Source: Nilaparvata lugens (Eukaryota > Arthropoda > Insecta > Hemiptera > Delphacidae). Taken from it: a stretch of 64,000 nt of DNA. Location: positions 20,797,916-20,861,915 of the forward strand of contig NC_052506.1 in NCBI RefSeq assembly GCF_014356525.2. The letters are read 5' to 3'. Positions 34,701 to 47,999 of this stretch are shown here, one piece after another. The translations under genes were made by a program, and so were the position numbers. Each line of letters opens with the position of its first letter. Position 1 is the first letter of the stretch. The notes under the pieces are model-generated. The model saw only the letters and a program-made list of their open reading frames with translations, did no database searches and had not been told where the DNA came from.

Positions 34701-36930
34701 TATGATGAGAACATGATAAGAAATTATATTGAAACATTAATTGTACATAATACGGCCCTGTGCAGTATTCCTCCAGTCATGCCGTGTGTCAATTACAACT
34801 CAGGCTAAGAATCTTCTGGCTGAGGAATAATAATCATCATAGTAACGTTGATATGCTATGATGAATAGATTATTCCAATGAAAATACTAGTTGTTATGAG
34901 AATATAAATTGTACTGGAAAGTACACTATGCTACTAACTACTTTTCAGCTCACTATCGACATTCTAAATAATTAAAGATCCATATTAATGGATAAAAATG
35001 TTTTTATAATTGCCAGCTGCTTAGTTGCATCGTGGCATCCACCACGATTCACGAATTCGCACCTTTAGGTTATTCACTGATAAAGAGAGCATGAGGAAAA
35101 GAATGGAACATATTTTGGGTGACAGATTGAATGACTTATCATGGGCAGGTGGCTAAGGGTAAGGAGTCAGATATTATGAAACTGCAAATCAATTAATTGG
35201 TTGATTTATTTTATATACTTCCAAATGGAAGGGTACATGGAATTCATGTCATCATAAAAATCAAGACACGATCAGCTACTTCTACATATCGTTGAACACA
35301 CTACTAAGAATATTATTATAATATTAATAAATATTGTTGCAGCAGGTATATTTACCAATCATAATTCTATCTGAAGTACACTGAAACATAAAATTCATAA
35401 AGTGAAACTTAATTCTCGAAAGATTAATCGCAGTTTTTTCCTGAAATAGACTTAAAAATACAATATTCATGTAGCAGCTCCAGCGTTTTCTTCGTAAGTT
35501 CAAGTGATATCTACACCTTCAGCTTCAGTTTTTTCATTGATTTTTTTCAGTTGTCGTATAATTTATGATATTTAGACACCTTGTGAGACTCCTCAAGGAG
35601 TCCTGAAGCTCATTCTGAACACAAAGTAGCTTATAGTCGAATAAGCCCCTTTTTCTGTGTACACATTTGTCCTGCCGTGTATCAATTTCATCATACTCTC
35701 AGTGTTTAGAATGTCACATAGTCTCTGATACATGCTGTATCTCTTTCACATTTATCACTGAATAAAACACAACATTCTCCACAAAAACTGGACGTGATTT
35801 TTATGCTATTCACGAAAGGAGTGAACCAGCACTAATAGCATTATACAAGGATCTATCGAACTATTGCTAGGTTTTTACAAAGCATGCTGTATCAATCAAA
35901 TTGCTTTCAAGAGTTCCACATTCTTCAATAGTCCCAATAGACTTACCTTATTACATTAGCATAGTTTATCATCATCCCAGACCTAGATTATCTTCAAAGT
36001 AGTTTTTCCTGGTAAAGATAGAAAATAACTGAATCTTGAAAAGTCCAGTAGCGGCTCGTGATCCTTGGGGGTTCAACCTCATGATCTATTAGGGAGAAAG
36101 GTCAAGAGGATATAGAGTATTGAGCAGAATCAAGTGTAAAGGTAATCAATAATTATTTTAAGGAATCACCCCCAAAGATTAAGCATATTTTCTACAAATA
36201 TAGATTTTTTGTCCTCTTCATATTTTTCTTGTTTGATTTTCACTTTGGGAGTTAATCTACCATCATTTTTTATTTTACACCTATCCTCAATATTAATAAT
36301 GTTTGTCTTCACTGAACCTTATTCATATTTCTTCAGCCACCACTGTTGAAAACACTTATACGGTCATGATCAATACTATTATAAGAAACACCAATTTTAT
36401 GTAACACAAAAATGGTTACATCATTCAGAACGTGGAACATGATAAAACGAAAGCAAAACCTGCAATTTTTTTCTTCAATTAATCGATAATTATTATCTAC
36501 AACGTATGTGTTATTTATCTGATTCCGTTTATATGTTTTTTCCTTAAGCTACGATTTCGTTTTGTATCTTGTGTATATTGCTCTCTTAAGTATAGATTCA
36601 AGTATATAGAGATTCTTTAAGTTAAGATTTTGTTTTGTATAGCTCACAGTGTTTAATGTTGTGTAACAAAGAGAACATAGAACTCCACCTAATCAACTTA
36701 TTTTAACTAGATGTTGAATTGAATTAATCGATAGATTGATAGGAAGTATAATTTATTAATTTTTGATTCACCTCGAATTTATTCATGTTTATGTTTATTT
36801 ATTTACATTCATGAAAATTATTTTGAATTCGGAAAACTCCCATATGGCCTGTTCTGGCATATCGATGTAAACCGTATTGTATTTATCATATAATATTCGT
36901 TGATGTTTTAAGGAACAATCAAGACAAGGA
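31701..36930. other. spacer with exon-like scraps, no confirmed gene
   Basis: Mostly AT-rich unique DNA. A segment at about 32555-32630 reads openly as E-D-D-F-G-H-Q-K-I-Q-D-N-R-K-F-G and ends at a good GTGAGT donor (32632), so it may be a short plus-strand exon, but no partner exon was found. A CT-rich tract lies at 34470-34500. The frames at 33889-34113 and 34098-34286 (plus) have no family features. Confidence 0.35.
33215..33577 (+). CDS. unrecognised 120-codon open frame with hydrophobic N-terminal half
   Basis: The first 55 or so residues are strongly hydrophobic and could form two membrane segments; the second half is charged and ends in L-R-E-L-L-G-D-F-C-K-S-F-V. The frame is long for such AT-rich DNA. 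I found no splice sites that extend it and no motif of a known family. An insect chemoreceptor exon is one possibility, but nothing diagnostic supports it. Chance remains likely. Confidence 0.2.
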   Translation: MIYLFLYLVFFACCSINISIYSFVDIFLCNIRIKFFMVYPLFVPLLPCMTNLIFIYRVTSIEVLRKLPSDFILHRISWFRQRYIALIIKYLGIICSRDLYKLSKSSELRELLGDFCKSFV

Positions 36931-36979
36931 TCCATAAGTCAAGACATAGACTGAATAAACATAGACTTAATCTGTAGTC

Positions 36980-37110
36980 AAGTATTTGACCGAACGCAGT
37001 GAGGTCTATGTTTCAACTCGGATTTTGTTTCGTCTGTTTGTATGTATGAAACGCAATTACGGCCAAACGGACTAATGGACTAGTAATTGCATGCTTCATT
37101 GTATGTATTT
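36980..37110. repeat. interspersed repeat, copy 1 (GCAGTGAGGTCTATG family)
   Basis: ACCGA(A/G)CGCAGTGAGGTCTATG, then TTTCGTCTGT, GTATGTATG and TTACGGCCAAACG, shared with 37762-37860. The second copy continues further. Confidence 0.7.
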
Positions 37111-37608
37111 TTTATGCACTATTAAATGAACTATTAACTCTATGCAATTGATAACTAAAATAATATAGTATTTTCTCTCGACCTTTCTCTGTTTTCAATT
37201 CGGGCTTACCTGATGCCAGTATGTCTTGAAAGAGATTAGCTTTTGATGTTAACATTTTTGATACACCAACCCCAACAGCCATTAGCCGTTTTTACACCGA
37301 TATATCGCCGACATGACATACAGACAGGATTTACTCTGATGGACAGTATAAGGGAAGGCTGTAGTTTATAACTGCGCGAGGTCTACTGTTCACAAAATCA
37401 CTCCGTGCAAATCTTCTTCAGACTTGGAGGAATTTGTGGCGCAGTGAAATGGAGGGAGATCAGCCAATTGCAGTGATGGATTGAGTCGTAGGTGGAAGCG
37501 TAGTTGTCAATTTGTCGAATAGAGTCAGTCAAGTCTGGGATTGCAGAGAGGAAACTTCCTAAGTTTAACATGAGCGCTTGAATACTCACTGGAAATTAGA
37601 GAACGCTG

Positions 37609-37662
37609 GCCGGTACACAACGGCTACACAACGGCAACATAGCCGCCGTTGTATCCCGGCCG
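37609..37662. repeat. GC-rich hairpin, CAACGGC...GCCGTTG
   Basis: ACACAACGGC is tandemly repeated and then inverted as GCCGTTGT, bordered by CCGG words on both sides. Compact GC-rich hairpin, perhaps the centre of a small element. Confidence 0.5.
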
Positions 37663-37761
37663 CTTTATGCCTTCTCTACTGCGCATGTCCATACCAAGTC
37701 CGAAGCTAATTTGAACGAAGAATATTGTTACTGAGCTAAGATAGTAGTTTAGTTTAATTTA

Positions 37762-37935
37762 CCGAGCGCAGTGAGGTCTATGATTCAACTCTGATTTTTT
37801 TCGTCTGTCTGTAAGTATGTATGTAACGCATTTACGGCCAAACGTGTTGATAAAATTCTATGAGATTTGGCAGGAATATTCCTTTTTTAACTGCGCGTCG
37901 ATATAGCCACAAGGTTTTTTGAAATTCTGCATTTC
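37762..37935. repeat. interspersed repeat, copy 2 (GCAGTGAGGTCTATG family)
   Basis: Same ordered words as 36980-37110 in the same orientation. It continues with GATTTGGCAGGAATATTCC and an ACTGCGCGTCGATATAGCC segment typical of a longer element. Confidence 0.7.
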
Positions 37936-38224
37936 AAGGATAATATGAACGGGGAAGGAATTACCTCCATACTTCGATATCACTATATCATCTACTCTGA
38001 ATATAGGATTAATCAGACTATAGAATTATTCATTATCAATCATCTGACTAATGGATTATTCATTGCATGCATCACACAGATGTGAGGAGAAGCCGGTGAA
38101 CAGGTGAGAACAGATACATGTAATGAGAAAACTGCTTGAGGTCTACTGTTCCCAGAAATACTAGTTATCAACTCGGTATCCATATCCACAGCTTCCACAG
38201 CTAAGATAGTAGTTTTCTCAGACT

Positions 38225-38950
38225 GTTTTACCTACAGGCAAAGAAAGGCAACACTGCATCAATTGCACCTAGTTGAGTAATCCACATTATTGTCAACGTC
38301 AACACCAAGTTCTTCCTTTGACGACTCGTGCGCAGGAAAAGCATCCGGCTTTGATAACTGCTGCTGTTCTTTCTCCTTCCGGTTAGAGTGGTGATGGAGG
38401 AGACGGGGGTTGAAGGATGACACTCTTCTGTGTGCAGTTTCTGTTTAGTGAGGGGTGGTGGATGAGAGTGGGAGGGGGAGTGGAGGGGGTTGTTGAACAA
38501 AGAGGAGATCAGCGGAATAGTCAGCCAGCCAGACACCCTTCCTGTAGACAGCGCGAGCCCCACAACCATCATTGCATACTTCATACGTCCGGATGGGATG
38601 ATGCTGGATTCGGTCGGTGAAAGTCGTCTTTATAAGCATCAGCGACATCACCATCATCATCATCGTCATCATCAGCAACATTGCCATTGAAGTCCACCCT
38701 CGCCAATGTCAACCCTCTGCCAGTAGACTACCACTACAGAGTTGTACTATCCCAAACCTCTCACGACCCTTTTTGCTAGAGGAAGAGGGAAGAGCCAGAC
38801 TGAGGGCGATGCACTCTCACACTCCTCAACGCACACACACAATATGCGATAAACTTATTCTTTTTTCTTCCTGTGTGTTCCTCTCTCACTTTTTATTCGC
38901 CTCTTTTTTCTTCATACAGGGTTGCTCTTTACGGTACTGGGTCTAGTGTT
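38225..38950. promoter_or_regulatory. GC-rich island with TATA box, G-rich tract and ATG/CAT triplet run
   Basis: The minus strand has TATAAAG at 38634-38628. About 45 bp further is an ATG (38584) that opens a 118-codon frame beginning with a hydrophobic, signal-like leader, but its remainder is low-complexity and unlike a known protein. A TCA/CAT run (38640-38680) creates Met- or His-rich frames on either strand. A G-tract cluster lies at 38453-38500. A strong polypyrimidine-CAG acceptor on the plus strand ends at 38920. Promoter or first-exon function is possible but unproven. Confidence 0.3.
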
Positions 38951-39329
38951 ATTGCAGATCATTGACACGAGGAACTGAATGGTCATGGATGTGCTAGGAA
39001 GAAGGAACAAATAGAGCAGGATAGATTTACTTTTTTCTTAACTATAAACTACTGCTTCTTTTGCTGGCAGATTACTGAAATTTCATGTCAGTTTCGATAA
39101 CTTACAATAGAGAATCTGTTCTCCGAGAGTTTGGCGCACAGAAGCTGTTGCTGCATAGTCAGTTGTGTGTTGAGCATATTGTTTCTTTTTCAGCACTATG
39201 TTGTTTTTATTACAATATAATACTTATAATTGATTGTGTTGGTGCATAAATGAATTGATACTCTATTATTTATTCTGAAGACATGGAAAATTATGTGACT
39301 TGTACTATACTAAAATATAATAAAGGAAA

Positions 39330-39545
39330 GAATTGGCTTTTAAACGTACGGAATAGGAAATTCGCGAATTCATCATCACGCTTAATCACGTCTGAACTAC
39401 TGGACTAATTAACTTGAAATTTCGCATATAGATTCTCAATTCTCAATTTATAGACCTACTTTAAATTCAGCAAGATTCCAGTAGGTGAAGTTTTCAGTTT
39501 GTTAAGTTTTCAATTAGGCCCTTGCGGAACACGGGTTACCTGATA
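39330..39545. repeat. interspersed repeat ending in GCGGAACACGGGTTACCTG
   Basis: The segment from AAATTCGCGAATTCATCATCACG to the CCCTTGCGGAACACGGG end has the look of a dispersed insect repeat that I have seen in hemipteran sequence. The left border is uncertain. Confidence 0.4.
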
Positions 39546-39929
39546 GTTCACTAATCAATAAATAAATTGATGATTGAAACATGTCCAAAACAGATTGTAA
39601 TTTATAGAGTCTATAGATAATTGATGTTATGTGACGATAAATTGATGCAATAACAAGGGAAATGAAATCTCGCAATAAAATTTCATATGCCATGCTTTTC
39701 TCGATGAGAGCTTATACTGAAACTGATTCAGTATGAGATTGTCAGAATTGGAAGTGAGAATCTACTCTCATGAAATCATATGTATTGTACATACATGTGT
39801 ATCATATTATGTATTATGCATACATACATACAGGTATTGTGATTGTGAATTCATGCACATGTATTGTGCATAGATTATAAATTATAATAAATTATTAGGA
39901 CAACCGTGTGTCGCTTCTAATTTTTTATT

Positions 39930-40870
39930 ACTTTCCTTGGCCTATGACCATAGGTAAGGAAAGTGTTGCTTTCCAAAAAAAATTAAGATACCCTAATTCA
40001 ATGTTTTCTATACGTTTCAAGTTCCCCTGAGTCCAAAAACATGATTTTTGGGTGTTGGTCTGTGTGTGTGTGTGTGTGTGGGTGTGTGTGTGTCTGTGAA
40101 CACGATAACTCCATTCCTAATCAACCGATTGATTTTAAATTTTAAACTTAAGGTCCTTTTACCATGAGGATCCGACAATAAGATATTCAATAAAATTCAA
40201 TTCAAAATGGCGGAAAAAATGACCGATAATTGCTAAAAAACCACGTTTTTCACGGTTTTCTCGAAAACGGCTCTAACGATTTTCTTCAAATTTATACCAT
40301 GGATACATTCATAAGCCCTATCGACTGACATGAGTCTTATTTCTGGAAAAATTGAAGGAGCTCCGTAATATTCTTGAGAAAAATGGCGGATGATTACTAA
40401 AAAACCATGTTTTTCACGATTTTCTCAAAAATAACTTTACAGATTTTTTTTCAAATTCATACCCTATATAGTTATTTATCAGCTCTATTAACTGGCATGA
40501 GTCTTCTTCCTGGGAAACTAATGGGGGTCCACCCCATCCTTGAGAAATGGACTTTGTTACCTCCTTCTCGTGCATGAGGTAGGTAGGTAGAGCAGTTCAT
40601 GAAAAGAACACATAGTCCGATAATCGAGATATTTCATCTGTAGAACAGCTGTTTTGATGACTTTTTAAAAAATCTCATCGAATTTCACAATTTACACAAA
40701 CGAAAAATTACTCTGAAAAAAATTTTATATACACATACAGTAGTCTGATCGTAGTTTCAAATAATTAGTCATTATGTTATTCCCCTAAATTATTCTCCTT
40801 TAAGAATGGGGGCTTACAGTTCAATGAGCAAGGAAAATTGTGTGAGTGCCCCACACCAGATTTTTTTTTA
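39930..40870. mobile_element. planthopper-type interspersed repeat with internal (TG)n
   Basis: Starts near TTACTTTCCTTGGCCTATG and holds GGTAAGGAAAGTGTTGCTTTC, CCCCTGAGTCCAAAAACATG, a (TG)n tract at 40063-40095, AACACGATAACTCC, two tandem parts with AAAAACCA(C/T)GTTTTTCACG, the AGGTAGGTAGAGCAGTTCATG segment, and ends near GTGTGAGTGCCCCACACCAG. I recognise this order from planthopper genomic sequence. The two inner parts (40200-40330, 40380-40510) are internal duplications. No coding frame. Class unknown. Confidence 0.75.
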
Positions 40871-41841
40871 TGAGATCTCATAGATCAGCCGACTTGAAAC
40901 ACTCTTTCTTTCTACGCATAACAAATATAAATAAAAATATTCAGTCCTATCTAATTATGAATAATGATATTCTAAATTTGAAATAGTCTATTGAGTTAGA
41001 AAATATGACATTTCATACAATCTTATTCACGTAGCATTCATGAGATTCAGACAAATATGCACCATCTCGGTTTTAATTGAGAAAGATTAGATATTCGTGA
41101 TCATATTAATTGCAATCAAGCCTACTTAGCGTTGAAAGTAGATGGTGCAAATGATCCTTGTGATATGAAGGATCATTAATAGAAGACCTGAAAGACTACT
41201 ACGAGAGGACGCTCATTTGCTTAGTGCAAGTATTTCAATCATCATCGTTATAATAACCCAGAAATAATAGTTTCAACGAAATTAACACAGCAATAAAATA
41301 ACTCCTTGAAATTTGAAAATAGTATAATTGGCTTGTGAAACTGAAAACATTTTTGCTGAAGCCCCTGCATTTGAAAAACGTATTATTTCTTCGTCTGTTG
41401 AGTTATCTTTGATGAATTAAATAATGAACTTAGTTTCTATACCAACGATTCATTTCTCCACCAATCGAAACGCTCATGAGAATATTTTCATGCCATTGGT
41501 TGATCTTACAAAATAGAATCGAAACAATTTGAAATCAGCCATTTTATTTTACTCATTGACCAATTCTACTTGCTTCTGATTGGTCAAGCCGCTCGACGTA
41601 TCAAATTGTATAGAAGCCATTTTAAATGGGAGTGAAAAATTGCAAATGAGTTGGCCGTTTATCAGGAAATCTTCCAATTGAATGAATAATTTCAACTCTG
41701 ATAGGAAAGAATAATATTTTAATATTTCAAATTTCTACTAATTATTATTTGTTAAATCTCTTGTTTTCAGCATTTATAATAAATGTTCAGATTTGATAAC
41801 TATGAGGAAGAAATATTTATGTTATAGACTGATGCATCAGG

Positions 41842-42020
41842 GCCAAGCCACATAAAGCATTTTATCAGGTGTTCTTGCACACGGACGAGACGACAAGACA
41901 GGAAGCTCTCCGATTGGCTGATTATCAGCTGATAGGGCTGCGTTCGGGAATCAGCTGATAATCAGTCAATTGAAGAGTTTCCCACCATGGCCCTGCAAAA
42001 GCGCCTGAAAACGAAGCTAT
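41842..42020. mobile_element. small hairpin element around TGATTATCAGCTGAT
   Basis: Inverted arms CTCTCCGATTGGCTGATTATC with CAGCTGAT at about 41907-41935 and ATCAGCTGATAATCAGTCAATTG at 41951-41973 pair with a 15-bp loop. GGGCCAAGCC (41851) and GGCCCTGC (41988) mark the outer, weaker inverted pair. GC content is higher than in the flanks. MITE-like; borders approximate. Confidence 0.55.
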
Positions 42021-42745
42021 GATAATAAGCACTTGAATAATGTCCGATAATTATAGTCAGGAAACAGAGGATATCATTGAAAATATTAAAAGTATTCGAT
42101 GCTCATTTTAGACGGTTAAGTGGGGAATGCATTGAGCTGAATAAAGTAAGTTTGATGGGGATAGATTGAGTTCTAAAAATTAGATAGTTGGAAAAGATAA
42201 TTGTATTTGTGATGGATTATTATATAAAAATGTATTATTCGTCTAGAATTTATTATTGTTGAAGTTAATACTGTTATTACTCGTTTTGTTAATAAAATAC
42301 GAATAGGTAGATATTTAAAACTAGAATGTTATTATTGTTGATTACTATAAATGGTATTTTATTAGTATGTAAGAAATGTAGTATTGGATAAATTTTATGT
42401 AAAATTCATTATTTTCGTAGTTGAACTGTTATTGCACGTTTATAAAATATGTATAGGTAGATATATAATACTGGAATGCTATGATTGATAGATATTATGG
42501 AATTGTTATTACATGAAAATGTACAGATTGATATTTTATTTTTAAATTTCAATTTTTTTGATTGTAATAGATATATTCTTCTGTATATTAGGAACTCTTA
42601 CTTGTGATATATATTTAAAGCATATATGATTTAAGACATACCAGTAATTTGATATCATGGAATGTAATGACTGTATTCAACTCAACATGTTTGTATTAGC
42701 ATATGTGCTTGAAACAAATACATTTATTTATTTATCATTATTATT

Positions 42746-42957
42746 TTACTGTTCTGACTGCGTGAACAATACACTGCAATTGAACAATGCATTGGAACTA
42801 AAAACGCGCTTCCGACAGAACCGTTAAACCGATTTGTTTGAAATTAAATTTTAAATTTGCCTTTAAAATGACTACCTGCATTAGTTAAATTTTTACTTAT
42901 TATAAAAGCTATCAATTGTAAATACTTATTCAGATTGAAAAAAATGAATTAAGTGAA
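42746..42957. repeat. interspersed repeat, direct copy 1
   Basis: Begins TTACTGTTCTGACTGCGTG and contains CGCGCTTCCGACAGAACCG and TGCCTTTAAAATGACTACC. About 90 percent like 43127-43346, with a small deletion. Non-coding. Confidence 0.8.
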
Positions 42958-43126
42958 TTGCAAACTTTGTCAATCACTCACTCCCACAACAATAACTACG
43001 ATATGGTCACTGACTACAGCTCCAAAGAAAGAAAGCTCTGGAACTAGTCAGATAGAAAGAGAGAGAATGAGTGAGAAGGCGCTCAATCAGTGCGTTAGGC
43101 TTAGGCAGTGAACTGACCTGTCCTGA

Positions 43127-43346
43127 TTACTGTTCTGACCGCGTGAACAATACAATCCAATTGAACAATGCATTGGAATTAAAAACGCGCTTCCGACAGA
43201 ACCGTTCAACTGATTTGTTTGAAATTAATTTTAAAATTCTTGAAAAAAATTTGCCTTTAAAATGACTACCTTCATTACCTAATTTTTTTCTTAATATAAA
43301 AATTATCAATTGTAAAAACTTATTCAAATTGGAAAAAAATTAAGCA
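43127..43346. repeat. interspersed repeat, direct copy 2
   Basis: Same order of words as 42746-42957, same orientation, 381 bp away. The frames 43071-43265 and 43127-43327 lie in it and are by-products. Confidence 0.8.
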
Positions 43347-45849
43347 TATGGTAGCGAGTTTCAAACCTTTAAGCTGATTGCAAAACAGTTTTGGTCTTCC
43401 ATATTGGACTAAAAATAAGTGAGTAATCACATAAAGTAATTTGACCCCAACAGTGCTGCTATCTATAGGGCTAGAATCACAATTTTTTCCATGCTGATTC
43501 GCCTTAATGTGACTTGGTCCTTAGAAAATTTGATTGGATGAGACAAGAACTCTCTGAGCTTAATTGAGTTACATTTTTCAAATAGCTATTAGGATGTCAG
43601 ATTAATTCTAGAATTTCCATTCTCATTGTAATATTATAAGAATGAGAATTCATGATCAACTGATTGGAAGTCTTTTTCCAAGAAAACATACCAAGTGTTT
43701 TAACTCCCATGTGTACAATAGTATTCAATATCTACAATGGGAGTATAAAATGTAGTTTCATTAAACCAAGAATCCACTTTTCTCCTTATCAAAGTCTGAA
43801 TACAAAATTAAAATAATATTGCCATATGTCAAATGCTCATTTATTGTTTGATCAAAGTTGAATTTCCAAAAAGAAGTTTCTTGGAGATAAGTTTCTGAAA
43901 CATATAAAGACAGCACATAATAAAGTGAACAAACAATATCTATCCGATTGATAATATAAATTTGAGGGAAACTGATATGAAAATTATACTATACCATTTA
44001 CATTTGAAATTGTACTGTACCGTAATAAACTATATTATACTATAATTGTACTATTGAAGATTTGAAATGAGTAAACCAAATCTCAAGTAAACCAAATTTG
44101 AAATGAGTAAACCAAATCTCAATCCACCATTCAGTGAGCGAATCTCCATCTACACATCTCCAGTGTTAAACTTAGAAACTGTATCAAATGATGTATAAGT
44201 CTGAATGAAATCGTTCAACTGAGCGTTGATTGCTATAGTAATATCAAAGGGATGTATACAGATCGAATACTTTGACCTCGCTCTTTTGATTTCGATTATA
44301 TTCTACAATGATGCAGTTGATATTACCATAAAATCATATCATGCAAACATCTTAAGACTGGAAGATTATTATTTTTATGGTTGATGATGATGATGTATCA
44401 TAGGTTTATCGGATATCCGAAATTATCACGTGAAATCCTCATGATTGAATTTCATTTGTAGCGTTTCAATTTGTTTTTTACCATTTGGAGAGGAAATATC
44501 CGACATTTGACATGGGTGTAGACCTGCAAGTAACGTAGACTACTTATTGACAATCGAAGGATCATGCTCTCTGAGCTCTGGATGAGTTTCTGAACAAATA
44601 TTCCTGGTTAGTTTTTTGTAACATGGCTCTGTGATAAGAATTGAATCAAGCAGTGCTATGCATTGATAAGCTAGGATGATATGGGTGAGAACGCCTACAG
44701 AGGATTTCTCAAAGTTCCAAAAGAATAATCGAATCAAATTCGTTTATCCATTTCTCATTGTAGCTAAGGTTCCAAGAGAAAAATTACCCAGTCCTGATTA
44801 GTTTTCTTGCAGCGATGCAGTGATATTTCCCATCAACAACACACAAATCATTAATGTGAAAAAAATATTTGGTCATATTGTTACTTTGTTTCCTACCCTA
44901 TATATAGTGGCGCAGAGAAATGGGAAATTTCTAAATAATGTCAGTAACACAAGGAAAATTATGAACTGAGTGGATTATTAATGGAATGTATGACATGTAA
45001 TCATAATACATCCATGTTCCTGCAATCAAGATGTCAAAAAGTACTTTTATTTTTCAAGATAACTTCGGTAAGATGTGTTCTCATTTGGAGTTCACTCCCT
45101 GTTATGCCTATATAAAATTATATAGAAAATCTTGAATGACACTGTTATGTAGTAATTTTTGAGAATTGCAGTGATTCCGTTTTAAATGTTTTACTTCAGT
45201 TCATGTTTTGTCATGAAATTTGTACGGTGCATTTTGCCACAGTAATACATTCATGACGTTAAATGTGGCAATGATGTAAAAATATTTTCTTTGTGGCAAA
45301 TGTATAAAATGAAGTTACTGATATTGCAAGTCCCATCCCATTTCAATGGTTCATGATTGCGAAATGGCAATACATTCACATAAATTGTGCAAAATTTGGA
45401 CTCTTTCGTAATGCACAAACTCAATGTAATATTGAAATTTTCCCGTTTCCCTAAGCCACTCCTTTCACTCCTTTCACCCCTAATCACTCATTTTAATAAG
45501 AAAAAATATTGAATATCAACATTAACATTCTCAATCAAGATTAAAATCATCAATACATCATGTACAAGACTATCCAAAATACCTACTATCAATTCGTTTA
45601 TAGGATAAGCAGCAAAACATTTTTGCTATGTTTGAATTCGTTTCTAGACACTAGACAAAAGACAAAATACGAATGATTTTATGATGATTCTATAAGAATT
45701 CCAAATTCAATCTTATTTAACTTATCAACCTCTGTTTATTGATTTCATGTCTTCAACTATTGTGTAAAATGAATTGTAATAGGAACACATTAACACATTA
45801 TGAGAAGAAGTAGTATTAGTATTCAGTAGTTTTTACAATCATTATTCAC

Positions 45850-46165
45850 ATTGCTACCATATTATATTGTATACTTTCATATTTCTGTTTGTAGTGATTA
45901 AACATTCAAAAACTGAGTAGTCAGTATAGAAGATATCCAATGTTGTGAGATTTTGAAATACATTTGATTGTAACATAATCTACTTAGGCCTACATAACAT
46001 TCAATTAATATCACAATTTCCTTAAAATGACATGAGTGGATACAACTATAGATTCTATTCAGTTTATCAAGAAGTAGAAGTAGCTACAATAAATTTTAGC
46101 TGCGGAAGATATTAATCACAGAGAACTGAATGAGTTTGGTGATATCACAGTACAGTATTACTGTG
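45850..46165. repeat. diverged direct duplication, copy 1
   Basis: Pairs with 47092-47430. Shared words: TTTCATATTTCT, GTAGTGATT, ACATTCAAAAACTG, GTAGTCAGTAT, TATTCAGTTTATCAAGAAGT, and GGTGATATCACAGTACAGTATTA at the end. The frame open in copy 2 is broken in this copy. Confidence 0.75.
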
Positions 46166-47091
46166 TATATTTTTAAAGTATTAAAACATTACATAATTAC
46201 AATATTACAATGTTATATAATGAGGTACATGTTATAATGGCAGTGTACGATTGACAATACTGTTGCTGTCCTTTTCTATCATACAACAAAACAGATAGAG
46301 CTATCTCTCTCTAGCATTGCAATGTTGTCAGTTTGCAAGAATATTTTATTTTTACTTTTGACTGTGACCGTAAAAAGTAAACAATTCATTATCAGTCGCC
46401 ATTTTTTTTTCTTTATTCTATCGAAATACTTGAATACACAAGTCGTATAATTGATTTGAAATGTACTTTTGAAACAATGAAATAATTTTCAGACATTACC
46501 GTATGAGAAACACAAATTAAAATACCTGAAATGACATTTCAAAAGTTGATAACTAACCATCCTAGACTTCATCCATGCTTCAGTTAGCCTACACGTATAG
46601 GTTAGACCAACTCGTACCGATATAAATAATATTGAAAGGTTATTTCAGAATTATTTCCATTGATACGACTTATTTTTAATAGGATTTCTATTTTTCTCTT
46701 ATTTTTAAAAGAAATTGGAATAGAATACCTACCAAATAGCTCAATTTCTGTTGTTTTGAAATTCAGATTGTTGTATCACAGCTTTTTAAATTAGCCGCCA
46801 TTCCAGTTTTGAATGAAAATAAAAATCTGATCTCAGTTATGAAAGCAAATTTTCGAATCAAATAATGGGAAAAAATTTCTTGATAAATTTGACATTAAAT
46901 TGATTATTTTATCAAAGAAATGATAATTATTATTAAATCAAATTTTATGGAATGAATTGATTAACAGCTGTGTACACTCAGTGGCAAAATGGAGAGATTT
47001 GGCAACGTTTTTCTCCTATCTTTCTTCACTGCCATTATAACGTGGACCTCACTATAGTATGTAGGCTACAATCATTAGTTCAATATTTGTC

Positions 47092-47430
47092 ACCATGCTA
47101 TCATATTTTATTTATTGTACACTTTCATATTTCTCTTTGTAGTGATTGAACATTCAAAAACTGTGTAGTCAGTATGGAAGTTATCTAAAAATGTTGTGAG
47201 ATTTTGGAATACATATTTGATTGTAACAAAACTTACATAGGACTGAATAACATTGAACTAATATCACAATATTTCCTTAATTATGATTCGAAAATGGCAG
47301 AAGTGAATAAAACTATAGTTCCTATTCAGTTTATCAAGAAGTTGAGGTTGCTACAATACATTTTAGCTGAGAAATATATTCACAGGGCACTGAATGAATT
47401 TGGTGATATCACAGTACAGTATTACAGTGT
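47092..47430. repeat. diverged direct duplication, copy 2, with an 82-codon open frame
   Basis: Same orientation as 45850-46165. It contains the frame 47204-47452 (plus), which includes I-Q-F-I-K-K-L-R-L-L and A-L-N-E-F-G-D-I-T and is unrecognised. About 930 bp lie between the copies, so a short element with terminal direct repeats is possible, but no retroelement signals (primer site, polypurine tract) were identified. Confidence 0.7.
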
Positions 47431-47489
47431 TATATCAAAAAAAATATGTTGAAATATTTGAAAGTTTTTATATTGTTTTCATTATTTAG

Positions 47490-47600
47490 TGTTATATTAT
47501 CACAGTATTGCAGTATTACAGTATTCCAGAATTTAGTATTTAAGTATTTCAGTATTTCTGTATTTCAGTATTACAGTATTACAATGGTATAGTACAGTAG
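47490..47600. repeat. imperfect CAGTATTA / AGTATTTC tandem repeat
   Basis: About ten degenerate copies of an 8-10-bp unit. It directly continues the CAGTACAGTATTA end of the duplication at 47430, so it may have arisen by slippage from it. Confidence 0.7.
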
Positions 47601-47999
47601 AAATAATAGATTAACAGTAATGGTTGTGTCATGAATGATCAATTCTATATTTTTTTGTCAAAAGTCAACATGTCCAAAACTTTTTTTTTAATTGTGTGAG
47701 TGGTAAAAACAATTTTTTTTTTCATTTCAAGCACTTGAACTCACATCTTAGTAAGTGAAATTTAGGACAAATAATTTAAAAAAAATATAGAATAGCTGAT
47801 GACTTATAGGCCTAAGTTTTTTACGTTTTATGAAAAAAAATCATGAGTGGAGATGTTGAGTTTTGATTTTTATTATTTTCCATTTGACTTGGAAGTTCAA
47901 GTTGACAATAGTGTGAATAACGTGAGAGTTGAATGCTATTTGATGAATGTTGATTGTTGATTGTTGATTGGTTGCTTGTTGCATGAGGATTGCAGGATA

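Noticed and set aside
40063..40095. (TG)n tract as a separate microsatellite locus.
   Set aside because: It is an internal part of the interspersed repeat at 39930-40870 and is listed there.
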